7,896 nt of DNA, taken from the NCBI GenBank assembly GCA_937871155.1, contig CALMXV010000080.1:1-7896 (forward strand). Direction: 5' to 3'. Position 1 is the stretch's first letter. Each line of letters opens with the position of its first letter. The DNA is from an uncultured Taibaiella sp. (GTDB taxonomy: Bacteria > Bacteroidota > Bacteroidia > Chitinophagales > Chitinophagaceae). Below the pieces are notes generated by a model. That model was not told the origin of the DNA. It saw nothing but the letters and a program-made list of their open reading frames with translations, and did no database searches. This document shows positions 1-5,553 of the stretch, one piece after another. Position numbers and translations under genes: made by a program.

Positions 1-221
1 AAATTACCATTGCTCCAAAGTAAACCTGATGTTTCTGCGGTTGAGTCAAGGTTGGTTTTAAATATTGCAGTTGAACTAGTAGCCGGATACACACAAGAAC
101 CATCATTGATAATTGCGGATGGGTTGTAGTTAGCCGCTTGAGGGTCGGTGCAGCCAGATTGAGCTTGTAAAGTAAATGGTGCAAAACAAATAGAAATAGC
201 AATGATGATTGGCTTAATCAT
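1..221 (-). CDS. Secreted protein with a Cys-rich GCTDP-NYNP-DGSC motif, N-terminal part only
   Basis: The first 73 codons of a minus-strand gene are present; the rest lies beyond the left edge. The start ATG (219-221) opens a signal peptide with hydrophobic residues 4-18, ending Leu-Gln-Ala|Gln near residue 20. Directly after it, residues 22-44 form a cysteine-bounded motif of the pattern GCTDPxAxNYNPxAxxxDGSCxY (Cys23 and Cys43), widely seen as single or repeated modules in secreted Bacteroidota proteins and often thought to bind calcium because of its Asp/Asn spacing. Residues about 54-73 read as Leu-Asp-Ser-Thr-Ala-Glu-Thr-Ser-Gly-Leu-Leu-Trp-Ser, resembling the start of secreted beta-propeller-like proteins with an 'ETSGL' opening. 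That resemblance is from memory and tentative. The missing C-terminus might carry a type IX secretion sorting domain, which cannot be seen here. The gene has its own probable promoter and lies beyond the terminator of the lipoprotein gene, so it is probably transcribed separately. Confidence 0.8.
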   Translation of the reverse strand, partial: MIKPIIIAISICFAPFTLQAQSGCTDPQAANYNPSAIINDGSCVYPATSSTAIFKTNLDSTAETSGLLWSNGN

Positions 222-252
222 ATAGTTGAATTTGTCTTGTAAAACTAACGAA

Positions 253-282
253 CAAAAGTTCTTTATGAATCTCTAAACTCAA
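253..282 (-). promoter_or_regulatory. Probable Bacteroidota-type promoter of the partial secreted-protein gene
   Basis: On the minus strand a TTG (280-282) is followed after 19 bases by AACTTTTG (253-260). This is close to the Bacteroidota primary sigma pattern TTTG-N19-TAnnTTTG but lacks the leading T of the -7 box. Transcription would start near 247, giving a leader of about 25 bases without a Shine-Dalgarno sequence. The gap 222-344 contains only this promoter and the lipoprotein gene's terminator. Confidence 0.45.
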
Positions 283-287
283 GGATA

Positions 288-317
288 ATAAAAATAGGCT
301 GCCAATTAGCAGCCTAT
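288..317 (-). terminator. Rho-independent terminator of the lipoprotein gene
   Basis: A perfect 9-bp stem (ATAGGCTGC at 294-302 pairing with GCAGCCTAT at 309-317) encloses a 6-base loop. On the minus strand it is followed directly by a T-run (complement of 290-294) and further AT-rich sequence. It lies 28 bases past the stop codon of the lipoprotein gene (345-347), correctly placed to end that transcript before the next minus-strand gene. Confidence 0.88.
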
Positions 318-344
318 AAACCTTATAAATAATATTACGCTAGA

Positions 345-1190
345 TTATGGGCAGTTAAAGGTGTAAGTCCAAGCGGTACCACCACCAATACATCCAGATA
401 CATAGACCTCTATATATTTATTGCTAGAAGTAACCGGAATATTAAAGGTGCCGTTATCACCAATAAAACCAGGTAATGGGCTTGAGCAATCGCAAAGTGG
501 AGGAGGAGGAGCAATTGTAGTACCAGTACCTGCTACCCATTTTCCATCTACAAATACATCGATACGGTCAGGAACAGAATACGTATCCCAATTTATAGAA
601 ACATTACCAGCTTTTCCATCTAATACGTGTAATGTTTGAGTAATCCCGTCATTACCATTAATAGTTTTGTTATCAGTACAATTGATACCTTTTGCAACTT
701 TTACGGGAACAACCATTGTTTTATTTCCAATGATTCTATTATTAGCACCTACTAAAAGAACTTGTAAAGCGAAAGAACCAGCATTTACAGATTTAGGAAC
801 CGTCATAGGAACATAAATGATACCAGATACCAATGGCGAAGGTACAGTATAAGAGAAATAATGAATCGTAGCACCTTGAACCATCAAGAATATTTTTACT
901 ACACTTTCAGTACCAGTAAACACTATAGGAATATATGTAGTAGCACCACCAGTACTTACCGATAAGGAAGGGTTAAATGTAATTTGGGTAGTGTTGGTAC
1001 TTGCTGAAGTAGGTAACGTACCACCAACTGTAGTGGCATTGCCAAACTTCAACACTTTTGATAATTCATTGAAATTGGTCGTTTCAATAGAATAGTCAGG
1101 AGGTGAGGTGGAATCTTTTTTACATTGTGTAAATGTGGTGAGAAACAGTGTAGCCAAGGCTAGCGTCAGGAGGTTTAAGTGTTTTTTCAT
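345..1190 (-). CDS. Putative surface-exposed lipoprotein of unknown function
   Basis: This complete 281-residue protein has Lys2, Lys3, a hydrophobic stretch (residues 5-20) and a probable lipidation Cys23 in the context Thr-Phe-Thr-Gln-Cys. The lipobox is loose, as is common in Bacteroidota. Lys-Lys-Asp-Ser follows Cys23 and resembles weakly the charged export signals that send Bacteroidota lipoproteins to the cell surface. Residues about 35-165 are Thr/Ser/Val-rich and look like beta-sandwich material with no recognisable active site. Residues about 182-281 look like a separate beta domain: Gly-Asn-Val-Ser-Ile-Asn near 195, then Tyr-Ser-Val-Pro-Asp-Arg (204-209), Val-Asp-Gly-Lys, and an end Gly-Thr-Ala-Trp-Thr-Tyr-Thr-Phe-Asn-Cys-Pro. 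I recall similar 'vPDr...GTaW...CP' endings in other extracellular proteins but cannot name the family. A proline run (228-231) precedes Cys233 and Cys235; Cys171, Cys267 and Cys280 could form disulfides. An adhesive or binding role is only a guess. Confidence 0.85.
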   Translation of the reverse strand: MKKHLNLLTLALATLFLTTFTQCKKDSTSPPDYSIETTNFNELSKVLKFGNATTVGGTLPTSASTNTTQITFNPSLSVSTGGATTYIPIVFTGTESVVKIFLMVQGATIHYFSYTVPSPLVSGIIYVPMTVPKSVNAGSFALQVLLVGANNRIIGNKTMVVPVKVAKGINCTDNKTINGNDGITQTLHVLDGKAGNVSINWDTYSVPDRIDVFVDGKWVAGTGTTIAPPPPLCDCSSPLPGFIGDNGTFNIPVTSSNKYIEVYVSGCIGGGTAWTYTFNCP

Positions 1191-1212
1191 ATCTATTAAT
1201 ATTTTGTTTAGC

Positions 1213-1220
1213 CAAAGATA
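1213..1220 (-). promoter_or_regulatory. -7 box of the lipoprotein gene promoter
   Basis: Read on the minus strand, TATCTTTG matches the Bacteroidota TAnnTTTG -7 consensus exactly. Transcription would begin around 1206, leaving a short AT-rich leader of roughly 15 bases before the ATG at 1190. No good TTTG stands at the expected -33 position; an imperfect palindrome (1244-1259) lies just upstream instead, which may mean the promoter needs or is controlled by a DNA-binding protein. Confidence 0.6.
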
Positions 1221-1243
1221 ACAGAGAACTTTTAAATTTTTAA

Positions 1244-1259
1244 TACGTGGTACTACGTA
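1244..1259. repeat. Imperfect 16-base palindrome, candidate operator
   Basis: TACGTGGTACTACGTA differs from its own reverse complement at only one symmetric pair of positions (14 of 16 bases symmetric). It lies about 24 bases upstream of the lipoprotein gene's -7 box, where the -33 region should be, so a dimeric regulator binding here would affect that promoter. The arrangement suggests an operator but the sequence does not identify a regulator. Confidence 0.4.
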
Positions 1260-1409
1260 ATTTTTGGTGAAAAAAATCGTTCTTAACTAGTGACTTTTAC
1301 TTTCAAGTACATATTTTTTAATGAGATAATTTTAATTAAAGAAGCAAACAATATCGGGGATTTCGAAAATTTAATCCCTTACTTATAGAAATGTGAAATC
1401 AAGAGGTTT

Positions 1410-1433
1410 ACAGTTAAAGCAGCGTTAAACTGT
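1410..1433. repeat. Weak inverted repeat upstream of the uppS promoter
   Basis: ACAGTT (1410-1415) and AACTGT (1428-1433) form 6-bp arms around a 12-base centre, with two further pairs possible across a one-base bulge. The element ends 11 bases before the uppS -33 box. It has no T-run after it, so it is not a terminator. It could be a regulator site or chance. Confidence 0.25.
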
Positions 1434-1444
1434 CTTGTCCAAAT

Positions 1445-1474
1445 TTTGAGGGGTAACTCTAGATTCTATTTTTG
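1445..1474 (+). promoter_or_regulatory. Promoter of the uppS-bamA-ompH block
   Basis: TTTG (1445-1448), an 18-base spacer and TATTTTTG (1467-1474) match the Bacteroidota TTTG-N19-TAnnTTTG promoter closely. ACCTTCGCAC follows, a sequence type often found around start sites in this phylum. Transcription would begin around 1480, giving a leader of about 30 bases with no Shine-Dalgarno sequence. Confidence 0.75.
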
Positions 1475-1509
1475 TACCTTCGCACACCTTTAAGAAAAGT
1501 ACGTGACCC

Positions 1510-2262
1510 ATGAGTGATTTATCGGCTTTAGACCGAAGTAAACTTCCCCAGCATATAGCCATCATTATGGATGGTAACGGCAGGTGGGCAAAAGAACGCC
1601 AGCAAGATAGGTTGTATGGTCACTACGAAGGTGTAGTAAGTGTAAGAGACATTGTCAATGCTTGTGGTGAAATAGGAATTCAATATTTAACCTTATATGC
1701 TTTCTCTACCGAAAACTGGAACCGACCCAAAGCCGAAGTTGATGCATTAATGGAGCTACTGGTCAATACCTTGAGAAAAGAAGTAGATGAACTACATAAA
1801 AATGGTGTAAAACTTCATGTGATAGGCGACTTGAAAAGTATGCCTGAGATTTGCCAAAAGGAGCTTAATGAAGCAATGGATATTACGGCAAATAATACCG
1901 GAGTACAATTGATATTAGCCCTCAGTTATAGTTCCAAATGGGAATTGATAGAAGCTGCTAAAAAATTTGCTCAAGAAGTAAAAGACGGCAAATGTTCCGT
2001 TGACGATTTAGACGACCAACGATTTAAAACTTACTTAGAAACAACAGAATTCCCGGATCCGGAATTGATGATAAGAACTAGTGGTGAATATAGAATCAGC
2101 AATTACTTACTTTATCAATTAGCCTATGCGGAACTCTACTTTACCAATACCCATTGGCCGGATTTTAGAAAGCCACATTTAATAGAAGCATTAATTAACT
2201 ATCAACAACGGGAGCGTCGCTTTGGAAAAACTAGTGACCAACTACAAACGAATCAGCAGTAA
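1510..2262 (+). CDS. uppS: Isoprenyl transferase (undecaprenyl diphosphate synthase)
   Basis: This cytosolic cis-prenyltransferase adds isopentenyl diphosphate units to farnesyl diphosphate to make undecaprenyl diphosphate, the lipid carrier for peptidoglycan and surface polysaccharides. At 250 residues it has the normal family length. Motifs appear in order: His15-Ile-Ala-Ile-Ile-Met-Asp21-Gly-Asn-Gly-Arg25-Trp (Asp21 matches the essential Asp26 of the E. coli enzyme), Gly37-His38, Phe65-Ser-Thr-Glu-Asn-Trp70-x-Arg72-Pro, and the C-terminal Ile188-Arg189-Thr-Ser-Gly-Glu-x-Arg195-Ile-Ser197-Asn with Glu208 in Ala-Tyr-Ala-Glu-Leu-Tyr-Phe. The last group supplies the diphosphate and magnesium ligands. 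The start at 1510 follows the promoter by a short leader and leaves the usual dozen or so residues before the first motif. It is the first gene of the block, and its TAA ends one base before the bamA ATG, suggesting coupled translation. Confidence 0.97.
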   Translation: MSDLSALDRSKLPQHIAIIMDGNGRWAKERQQDRLYGHYEGVVSVRDIVNACGEIGIQYLTLYAFSTENWNRPKAEVDALMELLVNTLRKEVDELHKNGVKLHVIGDLKSMPEICQKELNEAMDITANNTGVQLILALSYSSKWELIEAAKKFAQEVKDGKCSVDDLDDQRFKTYLETTEFPDPELMIRTSGEYRISNYLLYQLAYAELYFTNTHWPDFRKPHLIEALINYQQRERRFGKTSDQLQTNQQ

Positions 2263-2263
2263 C

Positions 2264-4921
2264 ATGCACCATACATTCTTGCGATACTCATTTTTACTAC
2301 TCATTTCACTATTTACAGCTTGGGCGACCCAAGCACAAATAGCGATGCCCGGACAAGGAAAATCGTCCACTGGTCTTGGTCAAAACCCAACTCCCAACAA
2401 ACCCAATGAATATGAAATTGGAGGGATAACCATTACCGGAAACCAATACCTTGATGAAGACTTATTACTTTCTGTAACAGGGTTGAGAGTTGGAGAGAGA
2501 TTAACTTTCCCAAACAACGATAACATTTCAAAAGCCATCAAAAATTTATGGAAACAAGACTTGTTTTCAGATGTAAGTATTGATGTTACCAAAGTCATTG
2601 GCGATAAAGTATTTTTAGATATAAAAATTCAAGAACGACCACGTCTTAGTAAAAAGAATTTTAGAGGGATTAAGAAAAGCGAAGCTCAAGAACTTAATGA
2701 CAAAATAAACCTTGTAAAAAATAGAGTAGTAACTGATGCGACTAAGCGTGATGCCGTTATACGAATTAAAAAGTACTATAAAGACAAAGGCTATGGTAAT
2801 GTAGCGGTGAAAGTTTTAGAACGCTTAGATACGATAAAATCCAATTCCGTTATCCTCACTTTTGATATCGACAAAGGAATAAAAACTCGTATCAACCAAA
2901 TCAATATCTCCGGAAATCAAGTCGCTACGGATATGCGCCTAAAACGCACCTTACGCTCTACCAAAGAAATGACTCGTTTGAGTTTGTATCGTGCAGATGA
3001 TGTTCATGTTTATCCCAAAGACTATGACCCTAAACGTGACGGTATCGGTTTAGATTTATTACATCCTTCTCGTGCTTTAGAAGCCTTAGACCCTTACTTC
3101 CGACCGATGAGTATTATGTCTTCTTCTAAGTTCAACGAGCAGAAATTTCAAGAGGATAAACTTTCGATGGTAGGGTACTACAACGCGTTAGGGTATAGAG
3201 ATGCATCTGTATTGGCAGATACTGTTTATCCAGTAAGAAACGGAAACTTAAACATAGATATCAAAGTAGGAGAGGGACATCGTTATTATTTTGGTGATAT
3301 TGTTTGGCGTGGAAATACCAAGTATTCTGATGAAACACTTAGCAGAATTTTAGGCATAAAGAAAGGCGATGTTTATAATGCAGAATTACTTAGCAAACGC
3401 TTAGGTATTCAAGTAAGCCCTGATGGAGGAGAAGATATCAGCAGTCTTTATATGGATGATGGCTATTTATTCTTTAGAATAGAACCGCGTGAAATGGCAA
3501 TCGTAGGAGATACGATTAATTACGAAATGGTAATATCAGAAGGAGCACAAGCTACCAATGCCAATATTAGAATTTCTGGAAATGAACGTACTAATGAACA
3601 TGTGATACGTCGCGAACTGAGAACATTACCCGGTAATAAATTTAGCCGTTCCGACTTAATCCGTTCACAACGTGAAATTGCTAACCTCGGCTTCTTTGAT
3701 CCTGAAAAAACTGGCATTAACCCTACACCGCATCCAGAAAATGGAACAGTAGATATTGAATACACTGTTGCGGAAAAATCAAGCGATCAATTGCAACTTT
3801 CTGCCGGATTTGGTGGTGGAGTTCGCTTTTATGGCAACATCGGTATCATGTTTAATAACTTTTCGATTAGAAATATTTTCAAACCTAAAACTTGGGATCC
3901 ATTACCAATTGGAGATGGACAAAAACTATCCATCAATTTCCAATCCAACGCATATTCGTATAGTGCTTTCAACTTTGCTTTTACAGAACCTTGGCTAGGC
4001 GGTCGTAAACCTAATGCCCTAACGGTCAACTTTATTTACAGTAAGTTTGGACAACCGATTGCCGGAATCCCTCAATACTTAAAAGTATTAGGTGGCGGCG
4101 TATCTATGAGCAAACGGGTGAAATTCCCTGATGACAACTTTGTGCTTTCTTATGGTATCAACTACAACTACTATGAAGTGAAAAACTACCCTGCTTTGAT
4201 TGATGGTTTTTCAAATGGTACCAGCAACAACGTCTTTTTCAAAACAGTACTTTCTCGTTATTCTATCAACCAACCGTTGTATCCTACTTCGGGTTCAAAC
4301 ATAAGTTTCATCTTCCAATTTACTCCACCATGGAGTACTATTAGTGGTAAGGATTTTTCTAATGCTACATTACCCGAAAAGTATAAATTGATAGAGTATC
4401 ATAAGTATCGCTTTACCGCAGATTGGTATCAAAAGATAGTGGGCAACTTAGTGTTTAAATTTTCAACTGAGTACGGTTTCTTAGGATATTATAACCCTCA
4501 GATTGGCTTCTCACCTTTCGAACGCTTTCAGTTAGGGGGTGATGGTTTATCTCAAAACTCTTTCTTTATTGGTAGAGATATCATCTCTCAGCGTGGCTAT
4601 GATGTATATCAAAATCAAAATGCTACCATCTTTAATAAATACACAGCAGAGCTTCGCTATCCATTTTCAATGAGTCCTACTTCTACCATTTATGGTTTAG
4701 CCTTTTTTGAAAGCGCCAATTCTTGGGCTAGCTTTAAAGAGTATAATCCTTTCAAGCTGAATCGTGGTGCAGGTTTAGGCGTAAGGTTATTCTTGCCAAT
4801 GTTTGGATTGATGGGGCTAGATTATGGTGTCGGTATCGACCGATATAACCCTGCAACAGGTAGTACTTCATTAAAAGATATAGGTAAGTTTACCTTTATG
4901 CTAGGGTTCGAACCGGATTAG
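2264..4921 (+). CDS. bamA: BamA, outer membrane protein assembly factor
   Basis: BamA is the central outer membrane subunit of the BAM complex that folds and inserts beta-barrel proteins. The start is the ATG at 2264, one base after uppS. An in-frame TTG at 2222 would add 14 residues in front of the signal peptide and overlap uppS, so it is unlikely. The protein has 885 residues. A signal peptide (hydrophobic 9-20, Thr-Gln-Ala24|Gln25) precedes five POTRA domains at roughly 50-125, 126-205, 206-340, 341-427 and 430-505, with repeated 'I.ISGN' and 'GYLFFRI'-type strand motifs. A Bac_surface_Ag-type barrel of about 380 residues follows, enough for 16 strands. The lid-loop Arg-Gly-Tyr signature (VRGF/Y type) is at Gln776-Arg777-Gly778-Tyr779. 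POTRA3 carries an insert of about 45 residues (243-290). The C-terminus is Phe-Met-Leu-Gly-Phe-Glu-Pro-Asp, without the usual final aromatic. The two downstream skp/ompH genes fit its role. Confidence 0.97.
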   Translation: MHHTFLRYSFLLLISLFTAWATQAQIAMPGQGKSSTGLGQNPTPNKPNEYEIGGITITGNQYLDEDLLLSVTGLRVGERLTFPNNDNISKAIKNLWKQDLFSDVSIDVTKVIGDKVFLDIKIQERPRLSKKNFRGIKKSEAQELNDKINLVKNRVVTDATKRDAVIRIKKYYKDKGYGNVAVKVLERLDTIKSNSVILTFDIDKGIKTRINQINISGNQVATDMRLKRTLRSTKEMTRLSLYRADDVHVYPKDYDPKRDGIGLDLLHPSRALEALDPYFRPMSIMSSSKFNEQKFQEDKLSMVGYYNALGYRDASVLADTVYPVRNGNLNIDIKVGEGHRYYFGDIVWRGNTKYSDETLSRILGIKKGDVYNAELLSKRLGIQVSPDGGEDISSLYMDDGYLFFRIEPREMAIVGDTINYEMVISEGAQATNANIRISGNERTNEHVIRRELRTLPGNKFSRSDLIRSQREIANLGFFDPEKTGINPTPHPENGTVDIEYTVAEKSSDQLQLSAGFGGGVRFYGNIGIMFNNFSIRNIFKPKTWDPLPIGDGQKLSINFQSNAYSYSAFNFAFTEPWLGGRKPNALTVNFIYSKFGQPIAGIPQYLKVLGGGVSMSKRVKFPDDNFVLSYGINYNYYEVKNYPALIDGFSNGTSNNVFFKTVLSRYSINQPLYPTSGSNISFIFQFTPPWSTISGKDFSNATLPEKYKLIEYHKYRFTADWYQKIVGNLVFKFSTEYGFLGYYNPQIGFSPFERFQLGGDGLSQNSFFIGRDIISQRGYDVYQNQNATIFNKYTAELRYPFSMSPTSTIYGLAFFESANSWASFKEYNPFKLNRGAGLGVRLFLPMFGLMGLDYGVGIDRYNPATGSTSLKDIGKFTFMLGFEPD

Positions 4922-4964
4922 TAGCTATTTATTCATCTAATATTTTTAAACAATCAAGTATCGT

Positions 4965-5480
4965 ATGAAAAAGTATCGTTTGTTATTTGTGCTACTCCTT
5001 GTAGCGTCTAGTTTTACTTCTCAAGCACAGAAGTACTGCATCATCGATTCTAAGTATATTTTAGAAAAGTTGAACGATTATAAAAATGCTCAAGCCAGCT
5101 TAGACAATTTGTCGAAACTATGGCAAGCAGATATTGATACGAAAATGCAAGAAGTGGATCGCTTATACAAAACGTATCAAGCTGAAAAAGCGATGCTTTC
5201 TGACGAAATGCGTAAGAAACGTGAAGACGAAATCATGACCAAAGAGAAAGCAGCAAAAGATTTGCAAAAAACTAGATTTGGGTATGAAGGTGATTTGTTT
5301 AAAAAGCGTCAGGAGTTGGTAAAGCCGGTACAAGACAAAGTATATAATGCAGTACAGAAAATGGCTCAGAGCCGTGGTTATGAAATTGTATTAGATAAAG
5401 CTGGAGGCATTACATTGTTTTATGCCGACCCTAAACTCGATAAAAGTGATGATGTGTTAAAGTTGTTGGGTACCAAATAA
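4965..5480 (+). CDS. ompH: OmpH/Skp-family periplasmic chaperone, first copy
   Basis: Skp/OmpH proteins are periplasmic trimers whose coiled-coil arms hold unfolded outer membrane proteins on their way to BamA. The 171-residue protein has a signal peptide (Lys2-Lys3, hydrophobic 6-17, cleavage likely after Ser-Gln-Ala21|Gln22). The short strand Lys-Tyr-Cys-Ile-Ile-Asp-Ser follows, typical of the trimer core, then a charged Lys/Glu/Gln-rich helix (about 35-120) that should form the coiled-coil arms. The return to the core is Gly-Tyr-Glu-Ile-Val-Leu-Asp, near 138-144. Size and order fit family PF03938. It begins 43 bases after bamA with no terminator between, so cotranscription from the uppS promoter is likely. 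Similarity to the next gene indicates a tandem duplication, common in Bacteroidota. Confidence 0.93.
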   Translation: MKKYRLLFVLLLVASSFTSQAQKYCIIDSKYILEKLNDYKNAQASLDNLSKLWQADIDTKMQEVDRLYKTYQAEKAMLSDEMRKKREDEIMTKEKAAKDLQKTRFGYEGDLFKKRQELVKPVQDKVYNAVQKMAQSRGYEIVLDKAGGITLFYADPKLDKSDDVLKLLGTK

Positions 5481-5485
5481 TATAA

Positions 5486-5516
5486 TTGGTTGAAACAAGT
5501 TTTGGCATTTACTTTG
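5486..5516 (+). promoter_or_regulatory. Probable internal promoter of the second ompH gene
   Basis: TTG (5486-5488), a 20-base spacer and TTACTTTG (5509-5516) resemble the Bacteroidota promoter with one mismatch in the -7 box. The box runs into CACC, similar to the region after the uppS promoter. Transcription would start near 5522. The leader is a strongly A-rich stretch (5524-5553), which in Bacteroidota substitutes for a Shine-Dalgarno sequence. Confidence 0.55.
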
Positions 5517-5553
5517 CACCTCAAGAAAAAAAATTAAACAGTAATAAATTAAA

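Larger units (their letters stand above)
1191..1509. other. Divergent intergenic region between the lipoprotein gene and uppS
   Basis: This 319-base AT-rich stretch contains no ORF of meaningful length on either strand. It holds the minus-strand promoter box (1213-1220), an imperfect palindrome (1244-1259), a weak inverted repeat (1410-1433) and the uppS promoter (1445-1474). The stretch 1261-1405 shows nothing I can interpret beyond A/T runs. Confidence 0.7.

Noticed and set aside
421..639. Plus-strand ORF of 72 codons inside the lipoprotein gene
   Set aside because: It is antisense to a well-supported lipoprotein gene and shows no signal peptide, domain or promoter; it is a shadow frame.
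1191..1509. Small RNA, riboswitch or small ORF in the divergent intergenic region
   Set aside because: There is no stable hairpin followed by a T-run and no conserved riboswitch core I can recognise; the ATGs tested are closed by stops within a few codons.
2048..2066. Quasi-palindrome around CCGGATCCGG inside uppS
   Set aside because: It encodes the Phe-Pro-Asp-Pro-Glu-Leu segment typical of uppS in this phylum, so codon constraint explains it.
3520..4029. Antisense and frame-shifted ORFs within bamA (3520-3765, 3756-3998, 3829-4029), plus 2380-2598
   Set aside because: They lie entirely within continuous bamA coding sequence and their translations have no recognisable family or start signals.
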